Shown here: positions 1-7,726 of the stretch, one piece after another | Layout of the letters: every line of letters starts with the position of its first letter | How positions within the stretch are numbered: position 1 is the first letter of the stretch | NCBI GenBank assembly: GCA_028280205.1 | Contig: JANQME010000307.1 | Coordinates: forward strand, 1 to 21,724 | Reading direction: 5' to 3' | From: Longimicrobiales bacterium | Lineage (GTDB): Bacteria > Gemmatimonadota > Gemmatimonadetes > Longimicrobiales > Gaopeijiaceae | Length of the DNA: 21,724 nucleotides | Notes under the pieces: generated by a model | The model's input: only the letters and a program-made list of their open reading frames with translations | Told to the model about the DNA's origin: nothing | Databases searched by the model: none | Position numbers and translations under genes: made by a program

Positions 1-3000
1 GACTTCTCCCACGAGCGGGCGCACCGGGCGGCGGCCGAGGCGGTGCTTCCCGCCGATCGGCGGCGCCCGGGCGATGCGGCCGTGGTTCTCGTCCTCTTCC
101 GCGAGGCCGATGCGATCGAGCTCGGCCGACCGGTCGTCGCGTCGATCACCCGGACGCTCGGCGCGGCGCCTGCCGGGCCGGTGACGATCCAGCTCACCCC
201 CAAGGCGGGAGAGAGCGAGGTCACCGCTCGCTTCGGTCACGCACACGGCGCCTCCGGGCTTCTGCACGTGGCCGCGGGAGCGCTGACCGCGAGCCTCGGG
301 GCGAAGGTCGACCGCGCGGGAGCCTGGCCGGCCCCTCGTCCTCGGGGGACGGTGCACACGACCGTGACCTCGGTGGCCTTCACGGGCTTCGGGCTGGACA
401 CGGATCTGGCTGCGTCGGCCCACCCTTCCGCCACCGTCCGTCCGGTCGCCGCACCGAGAGTTCGCTTCTTCGCCGCACCGTCGCGGGACGAGCTCGCCGA
501 CACGATCGAACGGGGTGCGCGGGGCTTCGAGGGGGCGTGCCGCATCGCGTTCGTGGCCCCCTCCGACGAGCGGCTCGACGAGCTGGGCCGATGGGCGGCC
601 TCGGGACTGCGGGAGGGACATACGCCATCCGCGCCGGGCGTCTTCTACGGCGAGGGCACGCCCGAGGGAGAGGTCGCGTTCTGCTACACGGGTGCTGCTG
701 CGGCCTACCCGGGCGCCGCGCGCGACCTGCTGCTCGCGTTCCCGCGCATCGGACACGAGCTCTCGGAACGCTTCGCCGGCACGCCCAAGCTGGCGGCGGA
801 CCTCTACGGAGCCGACATCGACTCCTTCTCTCCCGCGACGCAGCTCACAGGATCCTCGTTCGTGTGCCAGGCGCACACGCAGCTCACCCGCAACATTCTG
901 GGAATGGAGCCGCAGGCGTCGTTGGGGCTGTCGTCCGGCGAGACGAACTCGTTGATGGCGTTCGGCGTCTGGCACGACCTCGACCATATGCTGGCCGAGA
1001 TCGAGGACTCCGAGATGTACGTGAGCCAGCTCACCGCCGAGTGCCGGGCCGCGGCCCGGTTCTGGGAGCTTCCCGCGGGCGAGCGCGTCCGTTGGCGCAA
1101 CTACCGGATCGCGGCTCCGCTGGAAGCGATCGAGGAGGCGATGGCGGGGGAGGAGCGCGTCTACGTCACCGTGATCCACCACTACGAGGACGTGGTCATC
1201 GGAGGCGACGCCGACGGGTGCGCGCGTGTCGTCGAGAAGCTCGGCCGCAACCGCGCGATCGACCTGGGGCTCGACATGGTGGTGCACTGCCCTGCTCTGA
1301 CCCCGTTCGAGCGAACCTGGCACGAGATCCACACGCGCGACACGCGCGACGTGCCGAACGTCCGCTTCTACACGAACGCCGGCAACCGGGCCTACGTGCC
1401 GACGCGCGAGGCTGCGGCGGACGCGATCACGCAGCAGGCGATCGACCCCGTCGACTTCCCGAAGACGATCGAGCAGGCGTACGCCGACGGGGTGCGGATC
1501 TTCATCGAGCACGGGCCCCGCGGGATCGTGACCGGTGCGATCGGTCGGATCCTCGAGGGTCGGCCGCACACCGCAGTCGCGCTCGACCCGCACGAAGGTT
1601 CCGGGCTCGAGGCGACGACACGGTCGGTGGCGCGCCTCTGGGCGGCCGGTGTGCCCATGCGGCTCGAGGAGTACGTCGGGCGGCTCGAAGAGCTCGGCGC
1701 CGACGCGCATGCGGCCGATCGGGAGGAAGGCCCCGTCCTGCGCCTTCCCGCCCATGCGCCCGACGTCGTCTGGCCCGACGAGGCGGCGGCACCCCGGGTC
1801 GACGAGACCTCGGGCGAGGCGCCCGCTCGCGCTGTGGTCCCGCACCCTGAAGCGCCGCTGCCCGCTACGGTCGCCCGCCCCGGAGCGACGCCGTCCACCC
1901 CGGTCTCGCGCCCCGAAGCGACCCCGCCCGCCGATGGCGAGGGCCGCGTGACTCCCGTGCCCGTCCCGGAGCCGGCCGCCGTCGCGTCGGGCTCGGGCCC
2001 CTCGTGGATGACGAACGAGATGAACGACTCGATGGCTCCCCCGCCACCGACCGGCTTCGGCTACGACGTGCGCTCCCTCTTCCGCGGAGCGGGCGCGTCC
2101 ACCGCCTCGGCGGCGGCGTCGAGCGTTTCCGCCGGACCGGCCCCGCCGGCCCGTACGGCGTCGGCCCCGACTCCGGTGGTGGGTGACGCCCCCCTGAACG
2201 ACGGAGACACCGACCTCTTCGCCGAGGTGGCCCGAGCACACGCGGAGTTCCTGCAGCGGCAGAAGGAGGTTCACGACCGCTTCCTGGCGATCGGCCTCGG
2301 CGCCGCCCCGCCGGGTTCGGCCCCGATGCCGCCGGCCGACGTCGAGCCGTCCTCGCTCGTCGGAGGCGCGGGAGCGACGCCCGATCACCAGGAGTCGACG
2401 GCACCCGATCCGGCGACGTCGCCCGCTCCGCCGGAGGCGAACGGTGCCGGCACGTTCGCCGGCAACGCGGGTGGCGCGACCGGTCCGAACGGGGCCGCAG
2501 AGGCGACACGCTCGCCCGACCTGCGCATCGTGGTGGGGGAGTCGGCGGTTCCCGAGCCGACCGGGGTGAAGAAAGTCGACGGCCCGCCGTCGCCCGTGAT
2601 CCCCATCCACCCGCCGATCGACCGTGACGCGATGCCGGAGACGGTCTTTCTGACCTGCGAGCAGCTCCACACGCACGCGAGCGGGAAGATCTCGGAGATC
2701 TTCGGCGAGCTCTTCGAGCAGCAGGACGAGCACGCCGTCCAGGTGCGCATGCCGGAGCCTCCGCTGCTCTTCGCCGATCGGGCGCTCACGATCGAGGGCG
2801 AGCCGGGGAGCATGGAGAAGGGTCGCGTGGTCACCGAGACCGACGTCCGCGACGACACCTGGTATCTGCACGCGGGGCGCATGGTGCCCGGCGTGGTGAT
2901 CGAATCCGGTCAGGCCGATCTGCTGCTCATCTCGTGGCTCGGCTGCGACTTCCTCAACCGGGGCGAGCGCGCGTACCGCCTCCTCGGCTGTGATCTGACC

Positions 3001-5007
3001 TTCTACGGCGAGCTTCCGCGCCCCGGTGAGACGCTCACCTACGACATCTACGTCGACGGACATGCCAGGACCGGCGACGTCCGCCTCTTCTTCTTCCACT
3101 ACGACTGCTACATCGGTGACCGGCTGCTGATCTCCGTGCGCAACGGTCAGGCCGGCTTCTTCACCGCCGAGGAGCTCGCGGGCTCGGGCGGCGTGCTGTG
3201 GAGCGCGGAAGACGACGAGCCCGATTCGGGCGCCCGTATGGACGTACCGCCGCAGATCTCGACGCGGCGCTCCTTCACCGAGGACGACGTCCAGGCGTGG
3301 GTCGACGGAGACGCCTGGTCGTGCTTCGGCGACGGATTCGAGCTCACGGCGTGTCATACGCGCACACCGAACACGCCGGGCGGTCGCATGAACCTCATCG
3401 ACCACGTCCCGGTCTTCGATCCGACCGGGGGTCCGTGGGGACGCGGGTACCTGCGCGCCGAGGCGCACGTCCCGACCGATGCGTGGTTCTACGAGGGGCA
3501 CTTCAAGAACGACCCGTGCATGCCCGGGACGCTCATGGCCGACGCCGCCACACAGGCGATGTCGTTCGCCATGGCCGCGCTCGGCTTCACGATCCGGCGC
3601 GACGGCTGGCGCTTCGAGCCGGTTCCGGGGCAGGTGGCCCGCTTCCTCTGTCGCGGGCAGGTCATCCCCGACGACGCGCACACGCTCGAGTACGAGGTCT
3701 TCATCGAGGAGATCATCGACGGCGACATCCCCGAGGTGTACGCCTCGCTCCTGTGCAAGAGCGACGGCTTCAAGGTCTTCCAGTGCCGCCGCTTCGGCCT
3801 GCGGCTCGTGCCCGACTACCCGCTCGAGACCAAGCGCGACTTCCTGGAGGGCGCCGAGCCGAAGCGGCTCGTGGGGCCCGGCGACTCGGACGTTCGTGGC
3901 GACTACGAGGCACTTCTGGCGTGCGCATGGGGTCGGCCGAGCCTCGCCTTCGGAAGGATGTTCACGAAGTACGACGGCGCCCTGAAGTGTCCACGGCTGC
4001 CGGGCCCGCCGTACCACTTCATGAGCAGCATCGTCGAGGTGGACGTGGCGCCCGGCTCGGCGGCCGAAGGCGGGACGCTCGTGTCCACCTTCGACGTCGA
4101 TCCGGAGGCGTGGTACTTCGAGGAAGGCCAGGGGACGATGCCCTTCGCCGTGCTCGTCGAGGCGCTCCTGCAGCCGTGCGGCTGGTTCGCGTCGTATTTG
4201 AACTTCTTCGCCGATACCGAAGGCGACGTCGCATTCCGCAACCTCGACGGAGAGGACTGCATCCTGCACCGCGAGGTCCGGCCGGGCACGGGGACGCTCC
4301 GGCTCACCACGCACCTGACGCGCTTCGCCAAGGCGGCCGGCACGAGCATCGTCTTCTTCGAGGTGACGTGCGAGGACGGCGATGGTCCGGTCATGACGCT
4401 CACCACCGACTTCGGCTTCTTCAGCCCCAAGGTCCTGGAGGCGCAGCGCGGCCTCCCGACGACGGACGAGATGAGAGCCCGGCGCGACGAGCCGTCGCCC
4501 ACCCCGGAGCTTCCGCTTTCGGAGGGCGGTGGAGCGCTCGCGCACCTACCCGGGATGGCGAGCGGCCGCATGCGTATGCTCGACGAGGTCACGGGCTTCT
4601 GGCCCGACGCGGGAGAGGCGGGCCTCGGACGGATCCGCACCTTCCAGCAGATCCATCCGGACGCGTGGTACTTCAAGGCGCACTTCTACGAGGATCCGGT
4701 GCAGCCGGGCTCGCTCGGCCTCGAGGCGCTCGTGCAGTCCGCGCGCGCCCTCGTCCACCTGCAGGGATGGGCGGACGGGATCGAGAACCCCGTGTGGGAG
4801 CAGCCCATCGTCGACTTCCCGCTCGCGTGGCGCTACCGCGGTCAGGTGGTCCCGAAGAACGACGAGGTCGTGACGGAGGTCGAGGCCCTCGAGGTGGACG
4901 TCGTCGAGGGCGAGTCCGTGACGGTCGAGGTCTTCGGCACGCAGTGGGTGGACGGGCTCCGCATCTACGAGGTACCGTCGTTCGCGATCCGGGTGCGCGC
5001 CGGCTGA
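1..5007 (+). CDS. pfaC: PfaC-like PUFA/secondary-lipid synthase subunit, 5' truncated by window edge (KS/CLF end - AT - DH didomain - DH didomain)
   Basis: The frame is open from base 1, so the gene begins outside the window; 1668 residues remain (numbered here from base 1). Residues 1-140 look like the end of a ketosynthase or chain-length-factor domain (GHAHGASG, 79-86). An acyltransferase follows (about 215-580) with GLSSGE at 309-314 (nucleophile Ser311) and His429 in VVHCPALTP. Residues 585-870 are a Pro/Ala/Thr-rich linker with one short helix (737-765). Four FabA-type hotdogs follow: one with LHAGRMVPG and ES (His957, atypical spacing to the acid), a canonical one with DAWFYEGHF and Asp1181 (His1167), a pseudo-DH with Gly1376 where His belongs, and a canonical one with DAWYFKAHF (His1561, Glu1575). 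This double DH didomain is the hallmark of PfaC in polyunsaturated fatty acid synthases, where it dehydrates and isomerises the ACP-bound chain. No acyl carrier motif is visible. The family is sure; the final lipid product is unknown. Confidence 0.85.
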   Translation, partial: DFSHERAHRAAAEAVLPADRRRPGDAAVVLVLFREADAIELGRPVVASITRTLGAAPAGPVTIQLTPKAGESEVTARFGHAHGASGLLHVAAGALTASLGAKVDRAGAWPAPRPRGTVHTTVTSVAFTGFGLDTDLAASAHPSATVRPVAAPRVRFFAAPSRDELADTIERGARGFEGACRIAFVAPSDERLDELGRWAASGLREGHTPSAPGVFYGEGTPEGEVAFCYTGAAAAYPGAARDLLLAFPRIGHELSERFAGTPKLAADLYGADIDSFSPATQLTGSSFVCQAHTQLTRNILGMEPQASLGLSSGETNSLMAFGVWHDLDHMLAEIEDSEMYVSQLTAECRAAARFWELPAGERVRWRNYRIAAPLEAIEEAMAGEERVYVTVIHHYEDVVIGGDADGCARVVEKLGRNRAIDLGLDMVVHCPALTPFERTWHEIHTRDTRDVPNVRFYTNAGNRAYVPTREAAADAITQQAIDPVDFPKTIEQAYADGVRIFIEHGPRGIVTGAIGRILEGRPHTAVALDPHEGSGLEATTRSVARLWAAGVPMRLEEYVGRLEELGADAHAADREEGPVLRLPAHAPDVVWPDEAAAPRVDETSGEAPARAVVPHPEAPLPATVARPGATPSTPVSRPEATPPADGEGRVTPVPVPEPAAVASGSGPSWMTNEMNDSMAPPPPTGFGYDVRSLFRGAGASTASAAASSVSAGPAPPARTASAPTPVVGDAPLNDGDTDLFAEVARAHAEFLQRQKEVHDRFLAIGLGAAPPGSAPMPPADVEPSSLVGGAGATPDHQESTAPDPATSPAPPEANGAGTFAGNAGGATGPNGAAEATRSPDLRIVVGESAVPEPTGVKKVDGPPSPVIPIHPPIDRDAMPETVFLTCEQLHTHASGKISEIFGELFEQQDEHAVQVRMPEPPLLFADRALTIEGEPGSMEKGRVVTETDVRDDTWYLHAGRMVPGVVIESGQADLLLISWLGCDFLNRGERAYRLLGCDLTFYGELPRPGETLTYDIYVDGHARTGDVRLFFFHYDCYIGDRLLISVRNGQAGFFTAEELAGSGGVLWSAEDDEPDSGARMDVPPQISTRRSFTEDDVQAWVDGDAWSCFGDGFELTACHTRTPNTPGGRMNLIDHVPVFDPTGGPWGRGYLRAEAHVPTDAWFYEGHFKNDPCMPGTLMADAATQAMSFAMAALGFTIRRDGWRFEPVPGQVARFLCRGQVIPDDAHTLEYEVFIEEIIDGDIPEVYASLLCKSDGFKVFQCRRFGLRLVPDYPLETKRDFLEGAEPKRLVGPGDSDVRGDYEALLACAWGRPSLAFGRMFTKYDGALKCPRLPGPPYHFMSSIVEVDVAPGSAAEGGTLVSTFDVDPEAWYFEEGQGTMPFAVLVEALLQPCGWFASYLNFFADTEGDVAFRNLDGEDCILHREVRPGTGTLRLTTHLTRFAKAAGTSIVFFEVTCEDGDGPVMTLTTDFGFFSPKVLEAQRGLPTTDEMRARRDEPSPTPELPLSEGGGALAHLPGMASGRMRMLDEVTGFWPDAGEAGLGRIRTFQQIHPDAWYFKAHFYEDPVQPGSLGLEALVQSARALVHLQGWADGIENPVWEQPIVDFPLAWRYRGQVVPKNDEVVTEVEALEVDVVEGESVTVEVFGTQWVDGLRIYEVPSFAIRVRAG

Positions 5008-5711
5008 CCTCCGAGCGCCCCATCCCCGCACCCCCGATCGAGCGCGGCCGAACCGACGTCTGGCTGATCGATCTCGCCGATCCCGCCTTTCTCGCGACGG
5101 CCGGGAGCGACCTGCCGTCCGAGGCCGAGCGGGCGCGCGCGGCATCGATGACCGACCCCGAGGCGGGTCGCCGGCTGCTCGCCCGACGAGCGACGCTCCG
5201 GCTCGTCCTCTCACGCTACGTCGGGAAGGCTCCGGAGGGACTGCGCATCGTGACCGCCCCCGGGGGCAAGCCCGTACTCCTGCACGGCACCGCCTTCTCC
5301 GTTGCGCACTCGGGCTCGCTCTATGCGATCGGGGTGACCGGTGCCGCCGGCCTCGGGCTCGACATCGAGCAGGAGCGGCCGGTGCCGCGAGCCGGGGCGA
5401 TCGCGGACCGTTGGTTTGCTTCCGCGGAAGCGCGTCGCCTCGAAGGGATGCCCGAGGATGAGCGGCCCGGCGCGTTCATGCGCCTCTGGTGCGCCAAGGA
5501 GGCGCTCGCCAAACGCCACGGAGCCGGGCTCCGGCTCATGACGCGGAGGGAGGAAGGGAGCGGGGGCGCGCTCGACGTCGAAGCGTCGGTGGCTGCGGGC
5601 TGCTTGCGCTGGTTCGACGTACGCGAAGGATACGTGGGGGCGGTCGCCAGCACCGACCCCATCGAGGAGATCCGTGTCGTGCCGGCATCGGAGGAGCTGT
5701 GGACCACCTGA
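5004..5711 (+). CDS. Sfp-type 4'-phosphopantetheinyl transferase (PfaE role)
   Basis: This protein transfers phosphopantetheine from CoA to carrier-protein serines and very probably activates the ACPs of the lipid synthase encoded just upstream. The Sfp motifs are present in order: TAFSVAHSG, then GLDIE (Mg-binding acidic pair), then WCAKEALAKRHG. The length is normal for the group II/Sfp class. The start is uncertain. The homologous N-terminus (TDVWLIDL) begins near base 5055, but no ATG, GTG or TTG lies in frame between 4947 and 5147. I placed the start at CTG 5004, which overlaps the upstream TGA as CTGA. Alternatives are GTG 4944 (64-base overlap) or ATG 5148, which would cut off conserved N-terminal sequence. 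The 3' end overlaps the next gene by 13 bases, so it lies inside one operon. Confidence 0.85.
   Translation: MTSERPIPAPPIERGRTDVWLIDLADPAFLATAGSDLPSEAERARAASMTDPEAGRRLLARRATLRLVLSRYVGKAPEGLRIVTAPGGKPVLLHGTAFSVAHSGSLYAIGVTGAAGLGLDIEQERPVPRAGAIADRWFASAEARRLEGMPEDERPGAFMRLWCAKEALAKRHGAGLRLMTRREEGSGGALDVEASVAAGCLRWFDVREGYVGAVASTDPIEEIRVVPASEELWTT
5690..5696 (+). promoter_or_regulatory. Shine-Dalgarno GGAGGAG for the VOC gene
   Basis: GGAGGAG lies inside the end of the phosphopantetheinyl transferase gene, just upstream of GTG 5699. It supports that GTG as the start; the reading frame has no better candidate next to the conserved VDHLIF N-terminus. Confidence 0.6.
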
Positions 5712-6328
5712 TCTTCGTCGCCCCCGATCTGGACGGCGGTGTGCGCCACGTGGAGGGGCTCCTCGGCGTGGAGATGTCGCCCGGCGGGCGGCACGACGGC
5801 TTCGGGACGCGAAACCGGCTCCTTCGCCTCGGCGACCGGGCGTACATGGAGGTGCTGAGCGTCGATCCGGACGCACCACCGCCGCCGGGTCCGCGCTGGT
5901 TCGGACTCGACGACCTGCAGGCGCCCCGCCTCGCCTCCTGGTGCGCCGCCGTGCCGACTCCTCGGGCGGACGGCCTGCTGGAGCTGGTCGAAGCAGGTCG
6001 GGCCGCGGGGATCGACCTGGGCCAGATCCGCCGCGGGCGTCGTGCCCGCCCCGATGGATCGGTCATCGAGTGGTCGATGACGGATCCGTGGGCCGACCGC
6101 GCCGGCGGCGTGATTCCCTTCTTCATCGACTGGGGCTCATCCCCCCACCCGGCCGACGACCTCCCGGCGGTGTGTCGCTTCGTGGGTATCCGGCTCGAGC
6201 ACCCCGAGGTGGCCAACGTGGAGCGCTGGCTCTCCGTGCTCGGGTTGGACGCAGCCGTCGTGGAGGGGTCGGAGCCGAAGGTCACAGTGACGCTCGAAAC
6301 GCCCCGTGGTCCGGTGGAGTTGGTATGA
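5699..6328 (+). CDS. Glyoxalase-like (VOC superfamily) protein
   Basis: A 209-residue protein resembling the Glyoxalase_3 family (PF13468 type) of the vicinal-oxygen-chelate fold. The N-terminal module reads DHLIFVAPDLDGGV, then GGRHDGFGTRN (29-39), then RLGDRAYMEVLSVD. His3 and Glu51 sit where the first VOC metal ligands normally are. A second, more divergent module covers about residues 150-209 (FVGIRLEHPEV onward). GTG 5699 is chosen because it follows a GGAGGAG site and puts the conserved strand at the N-terminus. It overlaps the phosphopantetheinyl transferase by 13 bases and shares ATGA with the next gene, so all three are translationally coupled. The substrate is unknown; the family covers lyases, isomerases and dioxygenases. 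Its place in the operon suggests, but does not prove, an accessory role in lipid-synthase product or precursor metabolism. Confidence 0.75.
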   Translation: MDHLIFVAPDLDGGVRHVEGLLGVEMSPGGRHDGFGTRNRLLRLGDRAYMEVLSVDPDAPPPPGPRWFGLDDLQAPRLASWCAAVPTPRADGLLELVEAGRAAGIDLGQIRRGRRARPDGSVIEWSMTDPWADRAGGVIPFFIDWGSSPHPADDLPAVCRFVGIRLEHPEVANVERWLSVLGLDAAVVEGSEPKVTVTLETPRGPVELV

Positions 6329-7677
6329 GCGCGGGGGACGGGGCCTCGCCGGCAAAGCACGCCGCCGACGTAGCCGGTATGTGCGACGCCCTCGAGGCGT
6401 TGCTGTCCGGCCGGGCCCGCCGGGAGATTCTCGACGTGCTGGGGAAGGGCGGCTCGATGGCGAGTGGGCTGCGCCGTCTCCGCTCCGCGATGGCGGACCA
6501 CGCACTCCCGGGCATGTCGGGCGCGACGGCGCGTACGGTGCACCGGCTCGACCGACGGACCCGGCAGGACGGCTTCCGCGTGCTGCACGCCTGGAATCAC
6601 AACACCCATCGCTTCACAGACGAGATCGTGCCGGTTCTGCTCGTCGACTTTCTCGAGAACGCCGGGGGGAGGGACGTCGACGCCCGGACGACGCTCGCCA
6701 TCCTTCTCGACTACTACTTCCTGCACCTGCTCGCCCTCGCCGCGATGCGCGCGTGGGACTCGCCCGATCCCGGTTCGTCGCTCGATCGCGTAACCGGGCT
6801 CGTGAGCCACCTGCAGGGGCAAGACGGAAGCGGGCACCGATTCCTCGTCGACGCGGAGTCGCTCCTGATCTACGCGCTCTCGCAGTTCCACCCCGACGAG
6901 CATGCGTACGACCGCGTGATCGATCGCGTGAGTCTCCTCTCGAGTGAACACCAGGTGGCGTTCGCGCGCGTGAGCGCGGCCGTCCTGGGCTCCCACCTGC
7001 GCTGGGGCTTCTGGCTCATGTACGGGCGCGACGTGGTGCGCATGCGTGACGACAACGTCGGCGATTACCCGTGGCTCCTGTACACGGTGCTCACGCTCAC
7101 GCGGGCGTGGTCGGAGGCCGACGACGAGGCGGTACGCTCTCGGATCGCCGGCTCGCTCCTTCTAGGACTGGCTGCAGACCCCTGGGCGTTCCGGGGGAAC
7201 CCGCCGCCGGCGTTGGAGGCGTACGGGGAGGAGTACGACGAGCTGCGCGCCCTCCTGCAGGCGCACGGTCACGAGCTTCTCGATGCCCTGGAGGAGCACC
7301 GACCGACGAAGGAGGGGTACGCGCCTCTCTCGCTCCACTTCAACTTCCCGCACAACGCGCTCGTGGCGATCGTCACGCTCGCCCTTCTCGAGGGTCGGCC
7401 TCAGCGCATCGCCCTCAACGACCTCTTCGATGAGGGGGAGTTAGGTGCTGAGGTGGAGGTGCCAGACGCCGAGCGCGAGCCGGTCAGCGAGTCCGTCAGC
7501 GAGGCGGGAAGGGAGCCCGAGACGAAGGAGGGTCTGGCGCGTGCGCTCATGGCCTTCTCCCGCGGGAGCCCGGACCGCCTGGGCTATCGGGGCGCGATGC
7601 TCGTTGCGTACGACCCCCTCTCCGCGATGCGGAGCTTCTCGCTGACCGTGGACGCGCTGCGCAAGAGTCTCGGCTGA
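6325..7677 (+). CDS. Uncharacterised 450-residue protein of the lipid-synthase operon
   Basis: I do not recognise this family. The start is ATG 6325, overlapping the VOC stop as ATGA, with GGAG at 6316-6319 five bases upstream. The protein looks soluble and mostly helical, with no signal peptide and no convincing membrane segments. Notable features are a His/Asn-rich stretch HAWNHNTHRFTDE (88-100), a leucine- and tyrosine-rich helix around 122-142, a Trp-rich stretch RWGFWLMYGRD (226-236), HFNFPHN (338-344), and an acidic low-complexity insert at about 372-401 with a repeated SVSE/SESV pattern. The conserved-looking histidines could be metal ligands or catalytic, but this is a guess. It is the last gene of the operon; the next gene converges from the opposite strand 32 bases later. 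Confidence 0.75.
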   Translation: MSAGDGASPAKHAADVAGMCDALEALLSGRARREILDVLGKGGSMASGLRRLRSAMADHALPGMSGATARTVHRLDRRTRQDGFRVLHAWNHNTHRFTDEIVPVLLVDFLENAGGRDVDARTTLAILLDYYFLHLLALAAMRAWDSPDPGSSLDRVTGLVSHLQGQDGSGHRFLVDAESLLIYALSQFHPDEHAYDRVIDRVSLLSSEHQVAFARVSAAVLGSHLRWGFWLMYGRDVVRMRDDNVGDYPWLLYTVLTLTRAWSEADDEAVRSRIAGSLLLGLAADPWAFRGNPPPALEAYGEEYDELRALLQAHGHELLDALEEHRPTKEGYAPLSLHFNFPHNALVAIVTLALLEGRPQRIALNDLFDEGELGAEVEVPDAEREPVSESVSEAGREPETKEGLARALMAFSRGSPDRLGYRGAMLVAYDPLSAMRSFSLTVDALRKSLG

Positions 7678-7704
7678 CCCTCACCCACATCGAGGCGCGA
7701 CCCC

Positions 7705-7726
7705 TCCGGCTACTTCGCCAGCCGGA
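7705..7726. terminator. Hairpin between converging genes
   Basis: A 7-bp perfect inverted repeat (TCCGGCT / AGCCGGA) with an 8-base loop starts 27 bases after the stop at 7677 and overlaps the last codons of the minus-strand gene. It has no T-tract. It could end the lipid-synthase operon transcript, but it is short and may be chance in GC-rich DNA. Confidence 0.3.

Noticed and set aside
1990..2040. Possible acyl carrier motif (NDSM) in the synthase linker
   Set aside because: The surrounding residues lack the LGxDSL helix context and are Pro-rich, so it is not a phosphopantetheine site.
3198..4943. Long in-frame extension upstream of the phosphopantetheinyl transferase
   Set aside because: It runs entirely inside the synthase gene in another frame, with Arg-rich composition; only the part after about 5004 has protein-like sequence and family motifs.
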